Shown here piece by piece: positions 9,337 through 21,075 of a stretch of 64,000 nt of DNA. The DNA is taken from positions 4,610,369-4,674,368 of the forward strand of contig JALMQS010000225.1 in NCBI GenBank assembly GCA_024734495.1. Direction: 5' to 3'. Position 1 is the stretch's first letter, and each line of letters begins with the position of its first letter. The notes beneath the pieces were generated by a model. The model worked only from the letters and a program-made list of their open reading frames with translations. It did no database searches and was not told the DNA's origin. The translations under genes were made by a program, and so were the position numbers. This DNA comes from Forficula auricularia (Eukaryota > Arthropoda > Insecta > Dermaptera > Forficulidae).

Positions 9337-12300
9337 TTTACTTTACCGCTACAGGGTATATGGTCAAGTATTGTAATCGTGCGCTGAAAAAGTGTTATGT
9401 GCTTCTTTTTTCGAAATATCTCAAAAAAGGCTGGAATATTTTTGATAAAAAAAAAAAATGGGCCAAACCATGGTCATTTCAGTCTCAACAATTATGTATC
9501 TCGAAAAAATATAATTTTTTTCGGTGATCCACTTATTAGGCTAGAAAGTAGCACGCTAAGGATGCCATGCGTTTGGCCCAATTCTCGTAAATAGCTTCAG
9601 CCTGCTTTGAGATATTTCTCGAATAAAGTAAAGGAAAAAAATTTTTTCATGCACGATTACAATACTTTGATCCATAGCATCGTACCTGTATAGGTAAAGT
9701 AAAAGTGTTTTTTTTGCTTATTTTTTCGAAATATCCAAAAGAGGGCTTAAACTATTTTGATTAAAAAATTGAGCGAAAACCATGGCATTTCGCTCTACAA
9801 AAAAGTTCTAATAAGTGAATATCGAAAAAATTATATTTTTCCGAGATAATAATTTGTTTTGTCAAAATGTCTGTTAGTCTGTGGTCTGTGCATTACAAAT
9901 TTTGTGGACGAGCTAGCTCAAAAACTAGTGTGAATATCGAAACCAAATTTCGGATATAGTTTTTGGTCCATTGAGATTAAAATTGATTAGATTTTGGTGC
10001 ATATCGAACCCCAAAATTAAGGTGGATGGGGTTAAATTAAAAATCTAGGCCATTTAAGAAAACTCAACCAAATTTTGTATAAATAATCAGTGAACCCTAA
10101 AAGTCTTAAAATGGAAAACTAATCGCAAAAATGGGGGGGGTGTACGGTCAAGAAATTAAAAACAGTATTACCAAACTCAAGCAAATTTTGTATATATCAG
10201 TCAGTGGGACCCCAGAACACTTAAAATGAAAACTAACCACCCGAAATGGGGGGGGGGGTCAAAAATGAAAATCTAGTCTCTTCTACCAAACTCAATCAGA
10301 TCTGTTATAGTAGCACTGTGTATAATTTTTACTACCACAAGGTTAAGGGGTGATCATTTTTTTAGTTAATTTTAGTTACAATTTTAGAAGTGCAAATTAT
10401 AGTTTGTGCACGGTAATGGCTTGGCACAGTCCCTGGTTCTGATGAAAAATGTCCTCATTAAAAATGTCTTAACATCCTAGACTTCAATTTTGATAACGAA
10501 GTCATTCATTTAAGCATAAAATCTTCAATTGTATTATTATTAGTTATTGTTAAAGTTAATATTTTAATATAAATATATTTTATTATATTTTTGCCTTGAA
10601 ACATTTACATATACCAGTAGATTCATTTTGGGTCAGCTTCATATCGTATCGTTAAAGTCAGGTATTATCGGTTGCACAACATTCCACGTGATCTGTGAAT
10701 TTCCAATTTATTCCTGTTTTCGTAAAAAAAAATGAAATGGTTTTTTAATGACCCCAGCTCGCAAATTAGGTATAGGTATATTCTAAAATTTCAATTTTTA
10801 ATTCTTAATTGTGATTTTATTTGCTGCACTTTAAATTACTAACCACTGTCTCTAGTCGTAAATTAATTATAATTTCCTATTTATAAATTTTTTTATTTAC
10901 CTATTTTTATACCTGTAGTGTGAACATTCCATAAAGTTGCAAATTAAATTCCATAAAAACTAATAGAATACCTTCCCTTATACAGAAATACGAGTATATA
11001 TTTCTGCTTTTCAGCGAAATCGTCACTTTTTTCATGCACCATTGCTAATACTTCATATGGTAAAAAGTAAAAAACAGATAAAAAATATTTGGTAGGTTTC
11101 CACATTAAGATATAAAACAATAAAAACGAATTTATTTTGGAGAGTCTTTAATCTCGATATATGTATATATTTCGGGTGCATAACCCATCTTCAGGGAGCA
11201 ACAGAAAGTAACGAGTTACTTTCTACCAGTTTTGATGAGCTGTACCGTCCACAAAATTAGGTAACGTACAGACTAACAGACATTTTGACAAAACAATTAT
11301 TATCTCGAAAAATATAATTTTTTCTGATGTTCACTTATTAGAGCTTTTTTGTAGAGCCGAGAAAGCCTGGTTTCGCCCATTTTTTATCAAAATAGTTTCA
11401 ACCGTTTTTGAGATATTAAAAAAAAGAAAAGAAAAAAAAACACTTTTTTCATGCACGATTACAATACTATGGTAAATACAAAAATGTCTTTCTTAAAGCA
11501 GCCATTTTTTCCAATTTGTTAAAGTTCTAAGATTGATAAAGGGAAAAATTCTTTCGAAAATGATGTTGTAGATTTCAAATAGACATTTTTTAAGATTGTT
11601 TTTTACATAGTAAAGAGTTCTATTTATTTATAGAATTTAAAACAACCATGACTTTTCACTTTATCTAATGCGAGAACCGTTTTGATTCAACACGATCTTT
11701 TGTGAACATTCCTGACGAAAGTCGTATAACTAAGAATCTGAATATATATCACGTTCTGAAGCTTGAAATATAGAAGATTAGTTTTCGAAGATTAATTTTC
11801 TTAATATATAAGAGGATTGTTGTTGAGGAATAAGCTGACGTGTTCTTATGTGGCCACCCAGTTGGCTTTACTACGCCTGGGTCTCACTGATTATGTGCAC
11901 AAAATTTGGCTGAGTTTGATAACAAGGGCCACATTTTCATTTTTTGACCCCTACACCCCCTCCATTTTGGGCGGTTAGTTTTTGCATTTTTAGACTTCTG
12001 GAGGTCCACTGATTATGCATACAAAATTTGGTTGAGTTTGCTTCCAAATGGCCTAGATTTTTAATTCTAACCCCCCTCCATCCACCCCCTTAATTTGTGG
12101 GTCGATATGCACCAAAATCTAATCAGCTCTTAATCTCAATGGACCAAAACTACGTGTGAAATTTGGTTTCGATATTCACACTAGTTTTTGAGCTAGCTCG
12201 TCTACAAAATTTGGTAACCAGACTAACGACGAACTAACTAACTAACAGACATTTTGACAAAACAATTATTATCTCGAAAATCTAATTTTTTCGATGTTCA

Positions 12301-12465
12301 CTTATTAGAGCTTTTTTGTAGAGCGAAATGCCATGGTTTCGCTCAATTTTTTAAATCAAAATAGTTTCAGCCGTTTTTGAGATCTTTCGAAAAAAAGAAG
12401 GAAAAAGAAACACTTTTTCATGCACGATTACAATACTTGACCATACCCTGTATGGTAAAGTAAAA
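9337..12465. mobile_element. F1 foldback family: composite copy with opposed ends
   Basis: The left end ACTTTACC...CAGGGTAT, with GGTCAAGTATTGTAATCGTG, is mirrored at the right end (CACGATTACAATACTTGACC then ATACCCTGTATGGTAAAGTA, to 12465). Arms of several hundred bases (9340-10330 and 11820-12465) carry the same ordered words in opposite orientation. Examples are the CGAAATATCTC/GAGATATTTCG, ATTATCTCGAAAAATATAAT, GAGCTAGCTC and CCAAATTTTGTATA motifs, plus poly-G/poly-C tracts. A second partial arm (11255-11470) and unrelated AT-rich DNA lie in the centre. No transposase was seen, so the family looks non-autonomous. The same family recurs throughout the window. Confidence 0.7.
11142..11215 (-). 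ncRNA. Hammerhead-ribozyme-like motif 1
   Basis: Minus-strand order: CTGAAGA (11188-11194), a hairpin GGGT-TATGC-ACCC, GAAA (11170-11173), then a self-complementary ATATA-TACA-TATAT stem and C followed by GAG. This matches the hammerhead order C-U-G-A-N-G-A, stem II, G-A-A-A, stem III, U-H cleavage site. Stem I is weak (CTC/GAG with a bulged C, plus CTTT/AAAG). One extra nucleotide sits between CTGAAGA and stem II, which is not canonical. Activity is an inference. It lies in AT-rich DNA inside the composite F1 element. Confidence 0.45.
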
Positions 12466-13137
12466 TGAAAGAATTGGTTTGAAAGAGACTTTCAAAATAG
12501 AGGTTGCGATCAAACCATCCTCGTATTGATAAATTTATGGCTCAAAATTATACTATTCATTTCGAAATATCTATAATAGAAGCTTCATTTGATTGATATG
12601 TCCTTCCCCATTATTTTCATCCAAGTTGTTATAATTAATTACATAAACTCAGCAATACAATAGAAAAGTTTTCGAAATACTTCTGCTGAACTTTGGAGTT
12701 AAGCTGACAAGTTGAAAGTTCTTTAGGTCAATAATGAGAGGCTAACTTAAGGTGTACATTTAATAATGTCATTAAAAGAAAGGGACTATATTTAAATGGG
12801 TCATCAAACACACCTCAACACAACACAAATGCCTCTTTATTTATACCTCCGAAAATCAATCCAATCTAATTTTTTGGATTATTAAAAGAAGTAAACTGAT
12901 GTGGCCATCCACATAACTGTGACATACACCTGCCCCCTTTTATATTTAATATTTTGGTCAACTAAAGAAATAATAACTTTTTTATTATTAGGACCCTTTC
13001 AAAGCAAATTTCAGCTAACTTGATTTTTAAGATTGAAAATTTTAAAGCAGAGAGCCCCCCTAGCAATTAACTCAGTCATACTTCCTTTTAGTAATGACAG
13101 TGGTGTGTCCCTGAATTCATGGTACAACCTTTTAATT
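12466..13137. other. AT-rich DNA, nothing identified
   Basis: No exon, RNA or repeat structure stands out. Minus-strand frames near 13011-13268 overlap the next palindrome and are not credible genes. Confidence 0.35.
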
Positions 13138-13373
13138 TTGGTAGGTACAGGACATTGTGACAATGAGTTATTGTATAGGAATTTATAGTGGAATAAGTAT
13201 ATGTAATATGTATAATGAATGTATAGTGCATGTAGGGGCACATAGTGCATACGTAGCAAGTGGTGCACAGTCCGTTATTTCCCCCGTTTACGCCTCACCG
13301 CGTCACTTGCGACTTATGGGCATTCCTAAAATACAATAACCTCATTGCTTACAATGTCCTGTACCTACCATTA
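13138..13373. repeat. Palindromic MITE-like element, ~236 bp
   Basis: The left arm TTGGTAGGTACAGGACATTG pairs with the right arm CAATGTCCTGTACCTACCAT. Pairing continues inward through TGACAATGAGTTATTGTAT versus ATACAATAACCTCATTG. The centre contains repeated GTGCA/TGCAC words and a GC-richer stretch. Confidence 0.75.
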
Positions 13374-13969
13374 ACGTTTGTACCGCGAATTTGGGACCAA
13401 CCCTGTAGCAAGTGACTCTTCTCACAAGCACTATCATTTTCGATTTTTGTTTGAAATTTTATTATTTTAATTATTTTTTTGCATCCATCTATCCCCCCCC
13501 TTTGGGGACACTTATCACTTTCACATATTGACTCATATTTATAAAACATATGCGGAAATTTCTGCATTAAATCAATCAAAGGGTCAGGAATTTTAGTGAT
13601 GGTTCTATCTGACCAAAATCACAAAGGTGGGTATGTGCTGTTCGGTAAAAATGGTAACGCCAAAAGAGTTGAGATCTAAATGGGTACCAAGTTCCATAGT
13701 AGTTGCTTAAATTAGTGTTTGACCGAGGGTCGCGGATCTAAAATTAAGTCTGCTACAGTATTCTTTAATGTGAGTCTAACCAAATATTTACTACATTTTA
13801 TTTTCAATAAGTTAATTTGTTCAACTTCTATTAAAGTAAATAATTTAAAAAATCGTGATTATTAATATTTTGGATCGAAAAGTACATTTTGGATCTGCGA
13901 AGTGAAATGTGACGTTAGCAGTTCGTAAATTTATCTCATTTTTTTCGTTGTTTTTTTTAAATTTTATTA

Positions 13970-14009
<40 letters not shown>

Positions 14010-14087
14010 GCCTTCGGAAATATGTTTTAACATGATAGCCAGTTATATTTTTTTGTAATTTGCCTACCTCTTGGGGGCCGATTTTAG
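13374..14087. other. AT-rich DNA with an (AT)n microsatellite
   Basis: An uninterrupted AT dinucleotide run (about 13968-13991) is followed by a poly-T run to about 14009. A poly-C tract lies near 13493. No gene was seen; the 76- and 62-codon minus frames here are low-complexity. Confidence 0.45.
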
Positions 14088-14172
14088 CTGGATGCCTCGA
14101 GTCGGATTCGAACCCGTAGTCCCCGGTTTTCCTAAGTGGTCATTACGCAATGTCGAATGACACCGAACCCCC
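14088..14172 (-). repeat. tRNA-like module (SINE head or tRNA pseudogene)
   Basis: The minus strand contains GGGTTCGAATCCGACTCGAG, including a perfect pol III B box GGTTCGAATCC (14104-14114), preceded by a tRNA-length stretch. The same 3' half occurs at 38468-38545. No full cloverleaf could be drawn, so it is called tRNA-derived rather than a functional tRNA. Confidence 0.55.
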
Positions 14173-17100
14173 CCACTACAGATGAGGTCTACAGTTTTAC
14201 GTTATATTGGTAGTCTCAGAAATGATGGATGCAGCGTGACGGGGGGCAGGGCGAATTAGTATATAATGGCGGGGTTTGCCTTTTGCTTATTTCAATTTTA
14301 AAAAAATATAAAGATGGAGTAAAAAAAAAGTAATCATTGTAAAATTGAAGAAAATTGCTTACAATATTCAAAAAGGTACTGGAAAAAAATTATTTTGAAG
14401 GCATATGAAGATATTTTCAATTGGCTTCAGTTTAAAAAGACAAGAATCATCATTAAATCATATTATAGATGAAAAATGATTTTCACTTGATTTAAAAGAA
14501 AATTTGTTACGTTCTTTTTTGATATTAAATTTATAACTCAAAGTTATAATAGTCAATAATTGATGTTAACGCAGATGCGATAATAACATGTTTTTTGAAC
14601 ACCAGCGTTTCTATTTTTATACCTTCAAATTACTTCAGCTTGATATAAAAACTGCCAAGTTTATAAATAATATCGAACGTTTTTCATCCCTATAGCTATG
14701 ATTTAAGCAACTTTGCAGAATTTGGTACCTGCTTAGATCTCAACTATCATTACAGAAGCTTTTATGAAAATGAATCATCTTTTCACATTTATATTTTTAA
14801 GCCAGTTATCATTAATTTTTTGAAAAGCAGATCCTAATTTATCTAAATAATTACATTTAAACATTTGTATTAATAATAATAAATATTTCTCATAAAATAT
14901 CTGTTAAAAACCTGGTCGATTATTCATAAATTTCACCCCTTCGTTTTTGGATCCAAAGAAGTGAAAGTTTCGGCTTTTCAATTTCCTCCTTGTTGGTCGT
15001 TCCAAGCTTTTAGTAGTTGCCAGCCTCCTGAAATTTTCAGCTTGATTTGTGATTTTTCATCATTATAATAATTAAGCCGCAATCACTTTCACCCCTTCAT
15101 TTTAGGATTTGATAAAGTGTTTAGCTTTTTTCAATTTTTCCTTCAATTGTGTTCAAACTTTAATTAGGTAGCCAAATTTCTTGCATTCAGGATCAGCTGA
15201 AGTAATTTTAGTTTCAAGATGATGCCATGAGAGTCAGTGTTAAAAATACACTTTTCAGAGCTTTTAATGGTTCCAAGAACTGATTTGTCCATGAAATTTG
15301 GGATTGTGCATGAAAATTTATTTAGGCATGCAAAATTTCCAAGTGTTCAAGTATAACAGTTTTTTGCTTTATTAAAGACGGCAGCTCTGAGTCAGTTCGG
15401 TGATATACACATGGCCCAAGTTCAGGTCCTAGTCACAGGATACACTGCAGTAGAAAGTTCAGTCTTAACTCCCCATCTCATTATCCCGAAACAAAGAATA
15501 CTTTTTTTATTATAGGACCTTTAGTAAAATGATTATTTTTATTGAAAATTATAATTTTATTTTTTACATCCCCTTCTTACTGAGGGTCTGATTTCAACTT
15601 CAAAATCTAACTGTTATTTAATCTCAATACAAAATAAATTGACATGTTCTGATGTGGCCAACCACTTGACTTTTCCATATTGCCCTGGTTGTTTGGTACA
15701 AGGGCCTAGATTTTTATTTTGACCCGCATCACCTCCCTTTTGGAGCTAGTTTTGAATTTTGTCTTCAGGCTACTGATTATGTATACAAAATTTACAGGCT
15801 GCTACTAAAGGGTCAGAAGGACTAGCAATGTTTTTGGATTAAAAATGATTATTATCTCGAAAAATATAATTTTTTCTGATACCACTATTAGCCTTTGTAG
15901 GTTCAAATGCGTTGTTTTGAGATATTTGAAAAAAGAAGTAAAAACCATTTTTTCATGCAGGATTACAATATCATCCAGGAGAGAGGATTAGGTAAAACGA
16001 ATGCATTTTCATGTTTTTATTATTTTCAAATTATTTTTTGACACAAAATTTAATAATCAAAATTTATATATTTTGAAAAAAATAATTAACATTCTGAAAA
16101 ATGTAATTTTTTCTGATGTTCCATAAGTCTTTGTTTTTGTAGATCTGCAGCATACATGGATTTTTCATTTTATTTTTTTTTATATTTGAACGTACCTGAA
16201 AATTTGAAAAAACAAAGTACAAAAACTTTTTCACAAAACATTTATAATAGTAAAATAAATGACGTGTTCTGATGCATTTATCCACTCTGACTTCATCATT
16301 AAACTTAGCTCTCTCACTATATTTAATATTTAATAAAATTATTTGCAATTTTAGGGGGTGGAAGGTTTTTGCATTTTGATTACTGTGTACCCATCTGACA
16401 GGCGTAAAATTGGACAGAGCTAGTTACAAGAGCCTATACCATTTTTAGCTCCCTCCCCACCAATTTTTAAGCAATAAGTGCATTTTTAGACTTCTGGGTC
16501 CCACTACTTATGTGGCTATAAAAATTTATTGAGTTTACCTAAATAGGCCTAGATTTTTATTTTTTAACCCCCCTCCACCCCCCACCTTTAAATGATATGC
16601 ACCAAAATCCACCAGCTCTTGATCTCAATGAACCAAAATCACCTATGTGAAATTATTGGATATTCCACACTAGCTTTTGAGCTATCAATCCACAACAAAA
16701 TTTGCAATGCAAGAGACTTAATGACAAACGCAAACAGACTGAATCAATCAACAGACATTTTGACAAAATACTGACATCTCTGGAAAAATATAATTTTTTC
16801 TAAAAGTTCTCACTTAGTTGTATTTTTTTGAAGATGAAATGCCATGGGTTTCTGTTTAATTTTTAAATAAAATAGTTTGTTTGCTTTGAGATATTTGAAA
16901 AAAGAAGGAAAAAACCTATTTTTCTATGCATTTGATTATAATAATTTGACCACATCTGGGATAAAGCAAAAATTATATTTTTGCATAGGGGTATGTTTAT
17001 TTAAATCTTTCCTATTTTATCTCTGGGTATCTGCTGTAAAGGTAATTTCTTTTAGGAGTTAAATTGATATTAAACCAGATTACATCAACAGGATTTTCCC

Positions 17101-18719
17101 CACATTCTTCTTAATCTACTATACAAAAAGAAACATCACAAGAATGAATTGTATTGCATTTTAGAAAAAATCAAGTAAGTTAATAATTAGAACAGAATAC
17201 AGGATCAATTTGTTTGTAATTAGAACTATAATTTCACTAAATACTATACAATTGATCAACCTTTAGCACGACTAATTATAAAGTTTGATGAAGTTGGAGA
17301 ATTTTTTTAATTACTTGCAGCAAGAAGTATTATTAGCAACATGTTTAGTGCAACGTTTAGTTGATTTTGAAGTAGAGAAATCATAAGAATGCAGTATTCC
17401 TAATGTCACCGTTCCTAGTTCATATTTCTTCTAAAAATGGAAATACTTTCATTTATTCTTGATCTTACAGTCATGTTGAGTTGTAGATTTATTAGATTAT
17501 AGAGATAATAGGTTATTTTTATCACGAGTTGGGGAAATAATGCGATTGAAATTCGATCGCTGGACGCGTTTTTTGCGGATCAAATCACGGGGAAATTAGG
17601 AATTTGATTAATTTGATAAATATAGATTCGGTATTATTTGATTTCGAGTTTAATAAAAAATATTAATTTATTTGGAACGCCTTTTCGAGCTTAATAGTCG
17701 TTCAATAAACCAAATATCTAAGGTTGCTCGGACATTAAGGCAATGTTGAACAAAAATCAATTTTTAATATAAGTATATTAACGATAACAAATATGTAGCA
17801 AAATAATGCTAGTAGATCTGACCAAGGGTTTTCGTGTATTAATTATTAATAATCGACTTTTAACAAGTAGGGGAATAGGGAAATGTTGGCTGAAAGTATA
17901 TGATTTCGATTAACGTATTGCAATTTAGAAGGATGAGAAAAACAAAACTTTTATTCATCTAATGCAATTTCCGTTAAATGAGCCGCCAGTATATGTGATG
18001 GCAAGTGGAGGCAGGTGGGTGCGAGTGTGAAGGAAGGAACCAGGGGGCGCAAATACATATATCGCTTGTCATTTTAAATTATTATATTCTGTTTGTTAAA
18101 ACCAGCCCAAGTCTGTTCTTTATCTCAATTATAATTGCTCTGAAGTGACGGGAATTTCATCTAAATAACATGGGGCTTTTGCATGAATATCACTTGATGC
18201 CCGCTGAATGGTCAAAAATTTCAAACTGTAGATCTCTATTCCTGCATGACTAGCTCCGACATTGTCGCTAGATTTGCTGTTGGTCATACCAAGTTACAGC
18301 TAGATAAATCGTCATATCTTTAGCATGTCGCCTGCTGACCCCAAAATTGTTAGTAGCTAAAAATCGCAAAACGAGAGAGTTAAATATAAGGATTGAAATC
18401 AGAGAAAGCTCCTTTAGATGAAAACCATTACTTTGCCCTTAAATGTGCAATGATCTTCAATAGTAAAAACTCTAAAGATGGAAATGGAAACTGAGTATCT
18501 GGGTACAAAGCAGAATGATAGACTGAAACTCTGTGATATTTTTTATTGTCAAACTATACCTCAGTTTCTGCAAAATTGTTCATCAGAAATGGTAACGTAA
18601 CCAGTAAGTGGTTTTAACCTTTTGCCAAAATCAAAATTGAGAAATATGTTTATGTTGCAATCAAAAAATAAATACTTTTTCATACCATTTCTTTCAAGAT
18701 CATTCTTACAGAAATTGAA

Positions 18720-19225
18720 TAAATGAATTGAAGACATTGAACAAAAGTGAACGTTTATATTGAATTTTACAATATTCAGTAGCAGTTTCTGATACATGTC
18801 CTCATGTATCTTGTACCTTGTGTGAAGGCGGCACTTTCTTCAAGCAAGAGCTGTCCTTCAGGCCAAAAGCATGGCAAATATTATTACATAACTTGTGTTC
18901 TAAGAGGCTGGGTCATTATCTACCCCACAGGCATGTACATGTGTATGTATTTCAGCTGAGGGCAGTCGTTGACAAGGAGTCATGGGTTTGTGCAAACGAG
19001 TGGATGGTTACATATGCTTTGGCTGAGATGATTTGATAGAGTTTAAGTTTTCTGGGGAAGCGAAGACATGATACTGATGTTAATGGAACATGCATACATG
19101 ATGTTTGACGACGGACCCTAGACACGTAGCTATGGCAAACCTCCTTTTTAGAAATAAATATATATAAAGAAATGAGAATGCTGCATATTTCACACCTATG
19201 AGCGAAGGTAAAACCCCCTCCCTGG
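18720..19225. other. Copy-A-only insert, ~500 bp, GC-richer
   Basis: This segment interrupts the alignment between copies A and B inside the degraded hAT-like element (B equivalent near 40270). It is visibly less AT-rich than its surroundings (for example CTGTCCTTCAGGCCAAAAGC, GAGGGCAGTCGTTGACAAGG). Frames of 72-94 codons overlap on opposite strands, but none resembles a known protein. Confidence 0.5.
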
Positions 19226-20318
19226 CATTCAAACAATTTTCTTCACTACAATGACAGGATTTTTAAGTCACTTTATCAGTCTGTTATTAAATAAAGTACC
19301 CACAATAACTTTATAGGTGTTTGTTCACAGAAACATTAGCTATTGCAAAGGTACCTACCTTATGATCCAAGGAAAGAACAGTTATGTGTGCTATATTTAC
19401 TTATGTATGTATTAAAAATTAAATTGAGAGAGCTTTTAAACTTATTGAAAATGAAATTAAAAATATTTTTAACGACACTGGTACAGATCTCAAAGAATAT
19501 AAGTTAGCAACCGAATTTGGGTCGCACCCATAGGTTAAGAACCACTTTAACTTATGTAATATAGGAAAATATATTTTAAGATTTGTCTGATGGAGATTTT
19601 ACAGATCTTGTAGTTGACTTTGTAGCCACCATTCATTCATTCAAATTTTATCAAAATCTTTGTAAATCTGTTGTGAGAAATTTATTTACCTTTCAATTTG
19701 AAATATCCACCAATGCCGCAAATTCGATTTAATTGCAGATACATTGTAGGCGTTCAGGTCATTAACTCACAATTTTGAAAGGAAACACATAAGTAGTAGT
19801 TAACTAATAAAATAATATAAAACACTTTAATTAGTTATCATATACCGTCTATCCTATACCAAATTGAACAGATTTTTCTAACCACCAGTGGCTCGTTCGG
19901 AAAATTTCCCAAGTTTGTCTGGCAAAAAGTTATCACCGGCTCATTTAATTCATTATTTTTGGTATACTGGATGGAAAATTTAAATTTAAAAATATTAATT
20001 GTCGAAATATTATATACATATTTTTCTGGTGATACCACAAAAAAGATTTGGAAACTTTAATTAGTTTTTAAAGTCGAAAAATTTCTATTTTCTCGTAGTG
20101 GAAGGTCAATAGTTTAAAACAAATAAGATAAACTTGTATAATAATACTTATTTTTGTATATTTCAGTAGTCTGTCTAGTCCGGCGGAAATAGATCAAATC
20201 TAATAGAATTATTTCTGTCCTGTATTTTAATAACATTAATCAATAATCTATCTATCATAAATGTGTAAATTATCAGCGCGCAGTTTCACAGGTGAATGTG
20301 AAATAAAACTCAAAGAGG

Positions 20319-20373
20319 CTTATACAAACTCAATATATTTCGGATTATTAGTCCATCATCAGGAGTTTATAAG
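20319..20373 (-). ncRNA. Hammerhead-ribozyme-like motif 2 (copy A)
   Basis: Minus-strand order: CTTATAAACTC, CTGATGA (20356-20362), hairpin GGA-CTAATAA-TCC, GAAA, TATATT, GAGTTTGTATAAG. Stem I pairs CTTATAAACTC with GAGTTTgTATAAG (one bulge), stem II is 3 bp, and stem III is minimal (two possible bp) before a UU|G cleavage-like site. This resembles the short-stem-III type I hammerheads known from Penelope-like retroelements. As in motif 1, one extra base lies between CTGATGA and stem II. Confidence 0.5.
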
Positions 20374-20639
20374 TTAAAACTAACTAAGTTTTATTTCATT
20401 CACTGTGAAACTACACAACTTTTGTTTCTTATTAATTAATATCATACCACCTAAAACCTACACCACTTTCTCCCTAAGAAAAAAAAGATGTACCGTGGCT
20501 CAAATAAATAAATTAAATTCTTCAATTACCCTTTCAACATTTTTCACGTCATAAATGATAAAAAAATAAAGAGACTGGAACGTTGTGTTCCGAATTTTCG
20601 CTTAAGGTAGTTGTTTCACCATCCAGCATTTCCATGACA

Positions 20640-21075
20640 GGAAATGATCCATTTATAGATATAGGTTTTTTCGATAGCTGAAGATCCGAATTCTTAAAAG
20701 TGTCATGGAAAATGTTAGATATCTGTACCAAAAGTTTTTATCAAAATCAAGTCCAAGTAAATTGCTGAACTAACAAAATTTTGAAACAGGATAGAATCAA
20801 GTTTCAAGATGAGTAGTTTTCATTTTTTGATAAGAAAAACTATGATTTTTGCAAAATTGCAGCTTTTCAAAACCACCCCATTATGGCACGGGTTACCATT
20901 ATCCAACAAGATGAAACTTGTATCAATTGTAGAAAATTTAATTTAGCTTAAAGTAAAGGGGTTATCTTGTCAAAACGTGCTCCTTCATAGCTTCAAATGA
21001 AAAAGCTTGAGCTTTTGTAAGATGGGTATTCAAAAGTGATCCAGGGGGGCTGTTTTTTGAATCCTCATGAAAATC
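20640..21075 (+). repeat. Single unit of the 440-bp satellite (copy A)
   Basis: One degraded unit equivalent to those tandemly repeated at 42437-45534, from the ATCCGAATTCTTAAAAG start through AAAAGTGATCCAGGGGGGCT. The G tract is only six bases long here, compared with up to about 30 in copy B. Confidence 0.8.

Noticed and set aside
13011..13339. Opposed 85- and 60-codon frames
   Set aside because: Both lie over a palindromic element and encode no recognisable domain.
18818..19236. Overlapping 72- and 94-codon frames in the copy-A insert
   Set aside because: On opposite strands over the same bases, no domain, and not preserved in copy B.
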